A DNA stretch of 64,000 nt from positions 124,001 to 188,000 of the forward strand of contig NZ_CP061379.1 in the NCBI RefSeq assembly GCF_015624505.1. Direction: 5' to 3'. A program made the position numbers and the translations under genes. This stretch comes from Bradyrhizobium commune. GTDB taxonomy: Bacteria > Pseudomonadota > Alphaproteobacteria > Rhizobiales > Xanthobacteraceae. How positions within the stretch are numbered: the first letter of the stretch is position 1; every line of letters begins with the position of its first letter. Below the pieces are notes generated by a model, which ran no database searches, had not been told where the DNA came from, and saw only the letters and a list, made by a program, of their open reading frames with translations. Below, in pieces: positions 35,227 to 43,734 of this stretch.

Positions 35227-36398
35227 GCGCGCCTCCCAGCGGCTTTTGACGTGACGTCGTTGTTATCGATCTCGGCACGAACCGCTGACGTGTCAGCGCC
35301 GAGCGGCGCGACCTTCAGGCCTTCGCCGAGGTGGTCGCCGTTCCACTCGACCGGCAGGGCCGGCACATGGAACGGCTTGCCGTCGGCGGTGATGTTGGTG
35401 ACGAGGCCACCCGGCCGCAGCACGTGCGGGTCGGTGAGGAGATCCTCGGGTCTATTGATCGGCGAGAAGCAGATGTTGAGCGCGTCGAGCTTTTGCGACA
35501 GCTCTGCCACGTTCCACGCCCTGATGATCTCGGCCACGCGTGGGAGGATCCGTGGCCGCGCCAGGATGCGATCGGTTGTGGTCCGCAAGCTCGGATCATC
35601 GAGAAACTCGGTCAGGCCGAATTCGCGGCAAAAGCTCTGCCAGTGGCCCTCGGTCACGACGCCGATGAAAATGCGGCCGTCGCCAGCGGCATCGAAGATG
35701 TCGTAGATAGGCCAGGCGTGCTCGCGCTCCGGCATCGAGCGCGGCTTGTTGCCGGTCATCTCGTATTCGACCATGTGCTGGGCGACCAGGAACAGGCAAT
35801 TCTCGAACAGGCCGATGCGGATGTCGGCGCCATCGCGCTTTCCGCCGCGCTTCTGGTAGAGCGCCGCGAGAATCGCGATCACGCCGAACATGCCGCCCAT
35901 GATGTCGTTGGCGGAGGAGCCGACGCGCTGCGGCTTCTCCTTGGTGCCGGTCATGGCGGCGAGCCCCGACATCATCTGCACGACCTCGTCGAGCGCCGGG
36001 CGATGCTCATAGGGGCCGGACAGAAAACCCTTGTGACCGGCGACGATCAGATGCGGATGGCGGTGGCGCAATTCCTCGGCACCTAACCCCTGCTTGTCGA
36101 GCTGGCCATCGCGAAAGTTTTCAAGGAATACATCGGCTGTTTCGAGCAGACGATGCATGGTGTCGCGGTCCGCAGGGATTGCGAGATCCAGCACGACGCT
36201 GCGCTTGCCGCGGTTGAACAGCGGAAAGAACGCCGTGCCCATGCCGCCGAGGGAGCGGGTCTTGTCGCCGGCGGGCGGCTCGACCTTGATCACCTCGGCG
36301 CCGAGCTGCGCGAGGATCATGCCGCAGGTCGGGCCCATGACCATGTGGGTCATCTCGACCACCCGCACGCCTTCGAGCGGCAATCCGGTCTCAGTCAT
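35223..36398 (-). CDS. Family III (CaiB/BaiF) CoA-transferase
   Basis: The 391-residue protein has the family III pattern: GVRVVEMTHMVMGPTCGMIL, LGAEVIKVEPPAGDKTR, NRGKRSVVLDL, and an Asp in RPALDEVVQMMSGLAAMTG that matches the covalent catalytic Asp. It moves CoA between a donor such as succinyl-CoA and an organic acid. It is the first gene of a two-gene operon with the HMGL-like lyase and is divergent from a LysR regulator gene. Confidence 0.88.
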   Translation of the reverse strand: MTETGLPLEGVRVVEMTHMVMGPTCGMILAQLGAEVIKVEPPAGDKTRSLGGMGTAFFPLFNRGKRSVVLDLAIPADRDTMHRLLETADVFLENFRDGQLDKQGLGAEELRHRHPHLIVAGHKGFLSGPYEHRPALDEVVQMMSGLAAMTGTKEKPQRVGSSANDIMGGMFGVIAILAALYQKRGGKRDGADIRIGLFENCLFLVAQHMVEYEMTGNKPRSMPEREHAWPIYDIFDAAGDGRIFIGVVTEGHWQSFCREFGLTEFLDDPSLRTTTDRILARPRILPRVAEIIRAWNVAELSQKLDALNICFSPINRPEDLLTDPHVLRPGGLVTNITADGKPFHVPALPVEWNGDHLGEGLKVAPLGADTSAVRAEIDNNDVTSKAAGRRA

Positions 36399-36443
36399 GC
36401 GTCACTCCCTGTTCATTCGTCCCAAAGACTAGGTCTTCACAAG

Positions 36444-36471
36444 TCTTCTGAAAAATATAATCTGTCGAAGA
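36444..36471. promoter_or_regulatory. Possible LysR-type operator between the CoA-transferase and lysR genes
   Basis: TCTTC at 36444 and GAAGA at 36467 form an inverted repeat around an AT-rich centre (GAAAAATATAAT) in the 119-base divergent gap. The AT-rich centre stands out in this GC-rich DNA. Assignment to the adjacent LysR protein is inferred from position. Confidence 0.35.
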
Positions 36472-36517
36472 TTGCCTTCGCGCTTATAGAACGCTTCACC
36501 ACCAATGCTGATCTGAC

Positions 36518-37450
36518 ATGGATTCGCGCCAGCTCCGCTATTTCATCGCCGTCTACGAGCAGAGGAACCTGTCGCGCGCGGCCGACCAGGTCAACGTCGC
36601 GCAGTCCGCGCTCAGCCATCATATCTCGAATCTGGAGGCCGAGTTCGCCACGCCGCTGTTTGAGCGCAAGTCGCGCGGCATGGATCCGACGGCGGCCGGC
36701 GAGCGGCTCTACGAGCACGCCCGCATCATCCTGCGCGCGATGGCGGAGGCCGAGACCGAGGTGCGCGAGGGCGCCCGCGTCATCGCCGGCGACATCTCGA
36801 TCGGCATGGCCAATTCCGGCGTCAAGGCGATCGGCGTCGAGCTGATGCGCACAGTGCTGACCAAATATCCAAAACTCAAGCTGTCGCTCACCGAGAGCCT
36901 GTCGGGTGCGACGCTGATGCATCTGATGATCTCCAACGTCGATCTCGCGCTTGTCTATAATCCGCCGTCGGAGAAGGAGCTGATCACGGAGGCGGTGCTC
37001 GAGGAGGAGATGTTCCTGGTCGGCATTCCAAAGCTGGTCGGCAGGGGCAAGGCTCCGATCCGCTTCGAGGAGCTGAGCCGGTTGCCGTTGATCCTGCTGC
37101 GCTACGGCCTCGGCCTGTCCTCGCGCGCGCTGCTGGACGATCCGGTCCTGCTCAAGCGGCTGGAGGTCAGCGCCATCCTGCACGCCAATTCGATCACAGG
37201 CATGACCGGCGCGCTTGTCGAGGGGCTCGGCTGCACCATCGCGACAAAACTGTTCGCGCGGGAGGAGCTCGCCGCCGGCCGCCTGGTCGCGCGCAAGGTG
37301 ATCGAGCCGAAGCTGACCCGCACGCTCTATCTCTGCCGCCTGCGCAACCGCCCGATGACTTATGCCATGGAAGAGATGCGGCGCTTGATGCTGGCGTTGA
37401 TCGCCGAACAGGTGCGGGGCGGACACTGGCAGGCGGAGCTGGTAAGCTAG
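36518..37450 (+). CDS. LysR-family transcriptional regulator
   Basis: The 310-residue protein opens with the LysR winged helix (MDSRQLRYFIAVYEQRNLSR, AQSALSHHISNLEAE) and continues with a periplasmic-binding-like effector domain. It closely follows the NAC/CynR-like style of beginning at DxRQLRYF. It is divergent from the CoA-transferase/lyase operon, the classic arrangement for LysR control of a catabolic operon. The inducer is unknown. Confidence 0.88.
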   Translation: MDSRQLRYFIAVYEQRNLSRAADQVNVAQSALSHHISNLEAEFATPLFERKSRGMDPTAAGERLYEHARIILRAMAEAETEVREGARVIAGDISIGMANSGVKAIGVELMRTVLTKYPKLKLSLTESLSGATLMHLMISNVDLALVYNPPSEKELITEAVLEEEMFLVGIPKLVGRGKAPIRFEELSRLPLILLRYGLGLSSRALLDDPVLLKRLEVSAILHANSITGMTGALVEGLGCTIATKLFAREELAAGRLVARKVIEPKLTRTLYLCRLRNRPMTYAMEEMRRLMLALIAEQVRGGHWQAELVS

Positions 37451-37659
37451 CGCCGCAACGCCGCCGCGCTCCCTCTGCCCGCTCGCGGGGAGAGGCGAAG
37501 AAACCCCGAGTTCGAAAATCTCGAACGCTTCCATCGATATGTTCTTCTGGATTTCCGCCTTCGACCGGCCAACATGGCGCGATCCGGCAAGGCTTGCCAA
37601 AACCACAGAGATGAGCCGCCGGGAAACGCGCGCATCTCGTGCGCCACGGGGAGGACATC

Positions 37660-39075
37660 ATGAGCGTTGTCGACATCGACACCGGCTTTGAGCTCGGCGT
37701 TGCGCCATCCGGATCGGACGAGATCTCGCGGCGGCTCGAGGCGATGCCAGGGACGGCTTACGTCTGGCGGCTCGTCATCCTGCTCTCGCTCGGCGGCTGC
37801 TTCGAGATCTACGATCTGTTCCTGACCGGCTATATCGCGCCGGGCCTGAGCCGCAGCGGATTGCTTTCCACGACGACAACGGCCTTTTTCGGCTTCTCCG
37901 GCATCGGCGCCTTCGTCGCGGCGACCTTCGCCGGCCTGTTCGTCGGCACCTTCTTCCTCGGCTTCCTCGCCGACCGTTACGGGCGCCGGGCGGTCTTCAC
38001 CTACGCGCTGATCGGCTACACCGCGGCGTCGGTGATCATGGCTTGCCAGACCTCGTCGGAAGGCCTGCTGCTCTGGCGCTTCCTCGCCGGGATCGGCATC
38101 GGCGTCGAGGTCATCACCATCGACGCCTACATCACCGAGCTCGTGCCGAGCCGGATGCGCGGCCGCGCCTTCGCGGTGAACCAGTCGATCATGTTCATCG
38201 CCGTGCCCGTCGTCGCGTTCCTCGCCTGGTGGTTGGTGCCCCTTGCGCCTCAAGGCGTCGAGGGCTGGCGCTGGGTGGTGCTGATCGGCGCTGCCGCCAG
38301 CATGATCGTCTGGGTGCTGCGGTTGTTCCTGCCCGAGAGCCCGCTCTGGCTGGCGCGTCATGGCCGCACCGAGGAGGCGTTCCGCATCCTGGCGACCCTG
38401 GAAGCTGCGAGCGGCGGGGCAGCCTCACGTCCCCTCGCCTCGCCTGCACAGCAGAAGATGCAGTCGGTGGCGCGCGTTGCCTTCGCCGATCTGTTCCATC
38501 CGCCCTATCTCTCGCTCGTCGTGCTGTTCATGGTGTTCAATCTGTGCCAGGCCTTCGGCTTCTATGGCTTTGCCAATTGGGTGCCGACGCTGCTGGTCGA
38601 GAAGGGCATCACCGTCACCAAGAGCCTGCAATATTCCTTCATCGTCGCTTTTGCTTATCCGATCGCACCGCTGCTGGCCGCGAGCTTCGCCGACAGGTTC
38701 GAACGCCGCTGGATCATTTCCGGCGCCTGCATCGCGATCATCGTGTTCGGCATGGCGTTCGCGCAGTTGACCGAGCCTGGCGTGCTGATCGTCTGCGGCG
38801 TGCTGCTGACGGCCTGCAACACCACGATGTCCTACGCCTATCACGCCTACCAGACCGAAGTGTTCCCGACCCAGATCCGCGCGCAGGCCTCCGGCCTCGT
38901 CTATTCGATGAGCCGGCTCTCCGCGACGTTCTCGGGCTTCATCGTCGCCTACATGCTGAAGGAGGCCGGCGTCACCGGCGTGTTCGGCCTGATCACCGCG
39001 GCGATGCTGATCGTGGTGATCGCGATGGCGCTGTTCGGCCCGAACGTGCGCGGCAAGGCGTTGGATACGGTGTGA
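37660..39075 (+). CDS. MFS transporter, organic or aromatic acid symporter type
   Basis: The 471-residue protein has about 12 spans and the sugar/acid-symporter signatures GFLADRYGRRAVFTY, RFLAGIGIGVEVITIDAYI and LFLPESPLWLARHGR. These are typical of the AAHS/MHS and related proton symporters for carboxylates. GGGGAGGA precedes ATG at 37660. Its position next to the CoA-transferase/lyase/LysR group suggests that it imports the acid they degrade, but this is inference. Confidence 0.83.
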   Translation: MSVVDIDTGFELGVAPSGSDEISRRLEAMPGTAYVWRLVILLSLGGCFEIYDLFLTGYIAPGLSRSGLLSTTTTAFFGFSGIGAFVAATFAGLFVGTFFLGFLADRYGRRAVFTYALIGYTAASVIMACQTSSEGLLLWRFLAGIGIGVEVITIDAYITELVPSRMRGRAFAVNQSIMFIAVPVVAFLAWWLVPLAPQGVEGWRWVVLIGAAASMIVWVLRLFLPESPLWLARHGRTEEAFRILATLEAASGGAASRPLASPAQQKMQSVARVAFADLFHPPYLSLVVLFMVFNLCQAFGFYGFANWVPTLLVEKGITVTKSLQYSFIVAFAYPIAPLLAASFADRFERRWIISGACIAIIVFGMAFAQLTEPGVLIVCGVLLTACNTTMSYAYHAYQTEVFPTQIRAQASGLVYSMSRLSATFSGFIVAYMLKEAGVTGVFGLITAAMLIVVIAMALFGPNVRGKALDTV

Positions 39076-39083
39076 CTGAGTTC

Positions 39084-39168
39084 GTCATTGCGAGCGCAGC
39101 GAAGCAATCCAGCCGGCCTCCGCGGAGAGACACTGGATTGCTTCGTCGCAAGAGCTCCTCGCAATGAC
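39084..39168. repeat. Paired palindromic repeat (GTCATTGCGAG type)
   Basis: GTCATTGCGAGCGCAGCGAA and CTCCTCGCAATGAC form inverted ends, with GCAATCCAG/CTGGATTGC inside. It lies between two convergent genes and may terminate both. Confidence 0.75.
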
Positions 39169-39190
39169 GGAGGAGAGAGCGTCGCCTGGC

Positions 39191-40834
39191 TCATGCCGCC
39201 AGCAGATTCTGCAACGCGGCGCCGTTGGGGACGCCGAGGCCGGAGCAGGCGTCCCAGCCGGGACCAGCCTTGTACATGCCGTGCAGATCGCCGGTGATGT
39301 CGTTATTGCCTTGCGTGATGTCGCGGAATACGCCTTGTGCGTGCGAGGCGTAGATCAGCGGGTTGATGAAGCCGACCGTCTTGCCGAATTTCTTGGTCGT
39401 GGCCTCGTTGATACGGGCGATCAGGCCGGCCATCAGCGGTGCGACCGCGCTGGTGCCGCCGATCGTGGTCATGACGCCGTTGAGGAATATCTGGTAGCCG
39501 GTCGCGGGATCGGCATCGCCGGCAACATCGGGCACGCCGCGCCCGACCGAATGCGATGGCGATTTCGGCACATGGGCGTGGGCCTGATACGCCGGCCGCG
39601 GGAACACGATGCTGACGCCGCCGCCACCCGCGCCGCCTTGCGTCCCGCCGTTCCAGACCACCTCCTGGATGTGGCCGTTCGGCGCCTTCAGATTGGTGCC
39701 GCCGCAGGCCAATGCGAACGGGCTGGAGGCCGGGAAGTCCGCATGCGGCTTTCCGTCCCAATCCTGGCCCATGTCGGCCGAGCCATTGTCGCCGGAGGCG
39801 ACGCAGACGGTGACACCCATCGCAGCCGCATCGCGGATCGCCTCGTTCAGGCCGTCGACAAATTGCTGCGAGCCCGCCGGATCTTCCGGTCCGCCCCAGC
39901 TGATCGAGATCACCGAAGGTTTTCGCGCACTGTCGTGGACGGCCGCTTTCACCGCGTCGATGAAGCCGTTGGTGGTGTTGGGCGCGAAATAGACCACGAT
40001 CCTGGCGCCGGGTGCGATCGCACCGGCCACCTCGATGTCGAGCACGACCTCGCCGTCGGCGTCGGAATGGCCGGGCTTGTTGGCGCCGCCGTCGACGCTC
40101 GCAGGTGCGACCTGCGGCATCGGGATGCCGGCCTTCTTGAAGAAGGTCTTCAGGTCCGAGGTCTTGTAGCCGGCACCAGTGGGATGGCCCTTCTGGTCGA
40201 TGTCGTTGAGCTCGATGATGGCGATGCACTGGCCGGCGCCGGTCTCGCCGCCCGGGAAATTGTAAAGCTGGGCGATCTGCTCAACCGAGAAGCTGCCGCC
40301 CTGCCCTGCGCGCGCGGTCGCGCCCTTTTTCACCATCCTGCGCCGGAAATGCGGCTGCGCCACGGGACGGTTGTCCAGGCCATGCACGCCGACCACGATG
40401 CCTTCGAGCTCGGCCGGGATCTGCACGCTGCCCTTGCGCATGCGATAGGTCGCGCCGTCGTGCCTGACCTTGTTGAGCTTGACGCCGAACGCCGCGCTCA
40501 TCGCCTTCACCGTGCCGGTGAGCTTCACCGTGCGCGAGGCGAGGTGCACGCTCTTGACGTTGAGCTCGTGATGATGGGCGAAATCGTCGATCTTGGCGAC
40601 GTCGGCGGAATCGGCGCCCATCTCCGCGGCGAACTCGGCGCGGGAAAGATATTGTCGCTCGCGCGGCGGTTGCGCGCCGAGCGCCATCACCTGCTCGTCG
40701 TCCGAACGCTTGGCGCGCAGACGAACGCTGATCTCGATTTCCTGCTTGGGATCGGCCGCGCCGACGAGCTTGGCGCCCTTCGGCAATTTTCGCGCGCTGT
40801 TCACCAGCGCGACACGCTTGGTCGAGCTTGCCAT
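39191..40834 (-). CDS. S53 family peptidase with pro-kumamolisin domain
   Basis: The 547-residue protein has an N-terminal activation domain (about 1-175) and a sedolisin catalytic domain. The catalytic Glu and Asp are in DGEVVLDIEVAG, the oxyanion Asp in VASGDNGSADMG, and the Ser in IGGTSAVAPLMAG. A C-terminal calcium-site region DACSGLGVPNG follows. Sedolisins are acid-active endopeptidases. No Sec or Tat signal is visible; the N-terminus is MASSTKRVALVNSARKLPKG. The start at 40834 has a strong GGAGGAAG site. Confidence 0.9.
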   Translation of the reverse strand: MASSTKRVALVNSARKLPKGAKLVGAADPKQEIEISVRLRAKRSDDEQVMALGAQPPRERQYLSRAEFAAEMGADSADVAKIDDFAHHHELNVKSVHLASRTVKLTGTVKAMSAAFGVKLNKVRHDGATYRMRKGSVQIPAELEGIVVGVHGLDNRPVAQPHFRRRMVKKGATARAGQGGSFSVEQIAQLYNFPGGETGAGQCIAIIELNDIDQKGHPTGAGYKTSDLKTFFKKAGIPMPQVAPASVDGGANKPGHSDADGEVVLDIEVAGAIAPGARIVVYFAPNTTNGFIDAVKAAVHDSARKPSVISISWGGPEDPAGSQQFVDGLNEAIRDAAAMGVTVCVASGDNGSADMGQDWDGKPHADFPASSPFALACGGTNLKAPNGHIQEVVWNGGTQGGAGGGGVSIVFPRPAYQAHAHVPKSPSHSVGRGVPDVAGDADPATGYQIFLNGVMTTIGGTSAVAPLMAGLIARINEATTKKFGKTVGFINPLIYASHAQGVFRDITQGNNDITGDLHGMYKAGPGWDACSGLGVPNGAALQNLLAA

Positions 40835-41168
40835 GACTTCCTCCGTTTGTGATGGGAAGGATGATTGCCCCACTTCAACTATAGGTGTAATCGCCGCCCC
40901 GATTTGGTTCAGAGATCACGCGATATTTTTCGAGGAATGACCTTGCGCGGCAGAGAGAAACCTCGGCGTGGCCCAAATCGGAACGATATCGGTCAATAGT
41001 TCGAACCATTCGATGCCAGGAACTTCGATCTAAGATTGCAGCGGCATCGCCTGCCGATGCCGGCGCTGGTGGCGGAGCATCAGGCCGCAGGGACCTGTAG
41101 GTCAGCCTCCCTTGCCGAAGCGGCCTAGTGTGTCTACCTCTCGCGGGTGGTTTCGTGAGAGGGTTCCC
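40835..41168. other. Intergenic region with no recognised feature
   Basis: This 334-base gap separates divergent genes (sedolisin leftward, EI24-like rightward). I see no RNA gene, repeat arm or convincing ORF. Part of it is more AT-rich than its surroundings (for example GCGATATTTTTCGAGG), so it probably holds the two promoters. Confidence 0.5.
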
Positions 41169-41909
41169 ATGCTGGATGCCGCCGCAAAGGCGCTGTCGCA
41201 AATGATGTCGCCGCCGATGCGCTCGATCCTGTGGCGGTCGATCGGGCTCGCGCTCGTGCTGATCACCGTGCTGGCGATCGGCTTGCAGCGGCTGCTGAGC
41301 TGGTTTGCGACCTATGGGGAGGTCTGGCTCGAAGGCCTGCTCGGACCGGGCTGGCATTCCTCGCTCGAGGTCCTGGCCTGGATCATCTCGATCGCGGCGG
41401 GCCTCGGCGTCGTGTTCGGCAGCGTGTTCCTGATGCCGGCGATCACCTCGCTGGTGGCGAGCCTGTTTGTCGATGATGTCGCCGACATCGTCGAGCGCGA
41501 GCACTATCCCGCCGAGCGGCCGGGCACGGCCCTGCCGTTCAGCCAGGCGATCTATGAGGGCATCAAGACCGCGCTGCTGACGATTTTGGTTTATCTCGCC
41601 GCGTTGCCGCTGGTGCTGTTCGCCGGCGCCGGGTTCCTGATCTTCTTCCTCGCCGCTGCCTGGCTGCTGGGGCGCGAATATTTCGAGCTCGCCGCGATGC
41701 GCTTCCGCTCGCCGGAGGAAGCCAGGGCGATGCGGCGCGACAACGCCGCCACCATCTTCACCGCCGGCCTGATCATCGCGGCATTCGTCTCGATCCCGAT
41801 CGTCAATCTGGCGACGCCGATTTTTGGCATGGCCTTCATGGTCCACATGCACAAGCGCCTGTCCGGCCCACGGCCCGAGCTGATCGAGCCGGCGCGCCAG
41901 CTGCGGTGA
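41169..41909 (+). CDS. EI24/CysZ-like membrane protein
   Basis: The 246-residue protein has four to six hydrophobic spans and the EI24/CysZ pattern (FLMPAITSLVASLFVDDVAD, GREYFELAAMRFRSPEEARAM). CysZ takes up sulfate in E. coli. This alphaproteobacterial branch is uncharacterised and there is no sulfur gene beside it. The ATG at 41169 is preferred over an earlier frame start because membrane segments begin shortly after it. Confidence 0.75.
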   Translation: MLDAAAKALSQMMSPPMRSILWRSIGLALVLITVLAIGLQRLLSWFATYGEVWLEGLLGPGWHSSLEVLAWIISIAAGLGVVFGSVFLMPAITSLVASLFVDDVADIVEREHYPAERPGTALPFSQAIYEGIKTALLTILVYLAALPLVLFAGAGFLIFFLAAAWLLGREYFELAAMRFRSPEEARAMRRDNAATIFTAGLIIAAFVSIPIVNLATPIFGMAFMVHMHKRLSGPRPELIEPARQLR

Positions 41910-41942
41910 TTGGCTGACTGCGAACCACGAAGCAGGTGCGCT

Positions 41943-42060
41943 CCCTCTCCCGCCTGCGGGAGAGGTCGGGGTGAGGGTGTCTCCGCAATGGGACAATCCC
42001 CAAGCGGAGAGAGCCCTCACCCGGCACTGCGTGCCGACCTCTCCCGCAAGCGGGAGAGGT
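41943..42060. repeat. Compact paired repeat, short form of the DUF559-flanking element
   Basis: The left arm is CCCTCTCCCGCCTGCGGGAG with GGGGTGAGGG, then TCTCCGCAATGGG. The right arm is GCGGAGAGAGCCCTCACC leading into CTCTCCCGCAAGCGGGAGAG. Both inner boxes match those bounding the DUF559 gene (TCTCCTCAATGGG, GCGGAGAGAGCCC), but the core between them is only about 15 bases. It looks like an internally deleted copy. Confidence 0.75.
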
Positions 42061-42105
42061 GACCGCCTCCGCGGCGCGACTGAACGAACGAACGTCCACC
42101 GCGCC

Positions 42106-43734
42106 CTACGCCACCTTCACCCCGCACTTGCGCAGCACCGTCTTGGCGAAGCCGAACGGTGCCGGCGTGAACGGGCCTGGCGGCGCGCGGGTGATCAGGG
42201 CGATGAAGCCGAGTCCGGCCATTGCCAGCCAGAAGCACAGCCAGAAGCCGTCGATATAGGCGAGCACATTGGCCTCGCGCTGCACGAAGCTTGCGAGCGT
42301 GCCGAGCGCCCGCGCCTGGGCCGACCCGGCGCCATGGGCCGCGAAGTGATCCGCGAGCTGCTTGAGTGCGCGCACGACATTGACGTCGCCGACCTCCAAA
42401 TTCTGGCCGATATAGAAGGAATGGACCTGCTCGCGGACGCGCAGCCACGTTCCCATCAGCGCCACGCCGATCTCGGCGCCGCCGAGCCGCATGATCTGGA
42501 TATAGGCGGCGAAGGCGGTGGCGCGGCTCGGATCGGCATTCGACAGCGCCGTGATGATGAGCGGCAGCAGCGTCAGCGACTGCCCGATCGCCTGCAAGAG
42601 CACGATGCCGATAAAATCCTCGCGCGCCCAATCATGGGTCAGCTGGGTGCCCCAGAGATTGGCGGCGGCGAAGCACGCAAATCCCACGATGACGACGCCG
42701 CGCGCGTCGAAATGGCGGAGCAGCCAGATCGAGATCGGCACCAGCACGAACATCGGCAGCGCGCCATAGGTCAGCAGCAACAGGCCGCTCTGTTCCGGCC
42801 TGAGCAGTCCGACATTGCCGAGAAAATTCGGCACCAGCGAGGAGTTGGAGAGCGAGGTCAGCGTGTAGAGCAGGATCACGACCAGCGCGAGCCCGATATT
42901 GCGCGAGAACAGCACGTTGACATGCGCCCAGGGCTGGCGGGCCAGCATTTCGTTGATGACGAACGCCACGAACAGCACCGCGCCACCGACAAGCAGCGCC
43001 ATCACCGTACCGGAGCCGAGCCAGTCGAGGCGATTGCCCTGGTCGAGGCCGGCATAGATCATCGAGACCGACGCACCGAGCAGCAGCATGCCGCCCCAAT
43101 CGGCCTCGCGCAGCAGCGCGCGATTGACCGGCTCGCTCGGCGTGCCCAGATAAACCATCAGGCCCATCAGCGGCGCCAGCGCGACGCTCTGCCAGTACAG
43201 CCATTGCCAGCCGAGATGCTCGACATAGAAGCCGACCAGCGAGCTCGATGTGTCGAAGGCGAAGCCGACGCGGATCGAATAGAGCGCGATCGCCGGCAGC
43301 CACCAGCGCATCGGCAGGTTACGGAAGATGATCATCAACGTCGCCGGCACGAAGGTGCCGAGCAGCATCCCGTGGACGACGCTGAGCGCCATCAGCGTCG
43401 GATAGTCGCGCACGAACGGAATGATCAGGGAGACGATTGCGTAGACCAGGCTCGGAATACCGAGCACGCGCCGCAGACCAAACGCGGTCGCAAGCCACGC
43501 GACCGCGGGCGCGACGAAGATCTGCGAGCCGATGCCGGCGGTCGAGAGCCAAGCGCCTTCGTCGAAGGTGAGAGAGAATGCGCCGCGCAGATCCGGCAGC
43601 CCGATGGTGGTCAGCCGGCTGTCGAAATTGGCTAGGAACGAGCCGAGCAGCACGGCGGCAACCGCAAACAGCGGCTGCGGCGCGATGCCGCCACGCGAGA
43701 CAGGTCCGCGACTGGCATCGTCATTTTCCGCCAT
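42106..43734 (-). CDS. DHA2-family drug efflux permease (EmrB-like)
   Basis: The 542-residue protein has about 14 hydrophobic spans and the DHA2 pattern (FLANFDSRLTTIGLPDLRGA, FVAPAVAWLATAFGLRRVLG, VVHGMLLGTFVPATLMIIF). It would pump drugs or fatty-acid-like compounds out through a tripartite complex. It overlaps the HlyD-type gene by 14 bases and follows it in the same operon. No outer-membrane TolC gene is in the window. Confidence 0.88.
   Translation of the reverse strand: MAENDDASRGPVSRGGIAPQPLFAVAAVLLGSFLANFDSRLTTIGLPDLRGAFSLTFDEGAWLSTAGIGSQIFVAPAVAWLATAFGLRRVLGIPSLVYAIVSLIIPFVRDYPTLMALSVVHGMLLGTFVPATLMIIFRNLPMRWWLPAIALYSIRVGFAFDTSSSLVGFYVEHLGWQWLYWQSVALAPLMGLMVYLGTPSEPVNRALLREADWGGMLLLGASVSMIYAGLDQGNRLDWLGSGTVMALLVGGAVLFVAFVINEMLARQPWAHVNVLFSRNIGLALVVILLYTLTSLSNSSLVPNFLGNVGLLRPEQSGLLLLTYGALPMFVLVPISIWLLRHFDARGVVIVGFACFAAANLWGTQLTHDWAREDFIGIVLLQAIGQSLTLLPLIITALSNADPSRATAFAAYIQIMRLGGAEIGVALMGTWLRVREQVHSFYIGQNLEVGDVNVVRALKQLADHFAAHGAGSAQARALGTLASFVQREANVLAYIDGFWLCFWLAMAGLGFIALITRAPPGPFTPAPFGFAKTVLRKCGVKVA

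Noticed and set aside
19200..42060. CRISPR array suggested by recurring palindromes
   Set aside because: The repeats are scattered, inverted and between genes, without regular spacers or cas genes.
41971..43635. Plus-strand frame of 554 codons opposite the DHA2 permease gene
   Set aside because: The translation is His/Asp/Arg/Gln-rich with no domain, and it begins inside a palindromic repeat. The minus-strand permease is unambiguous.
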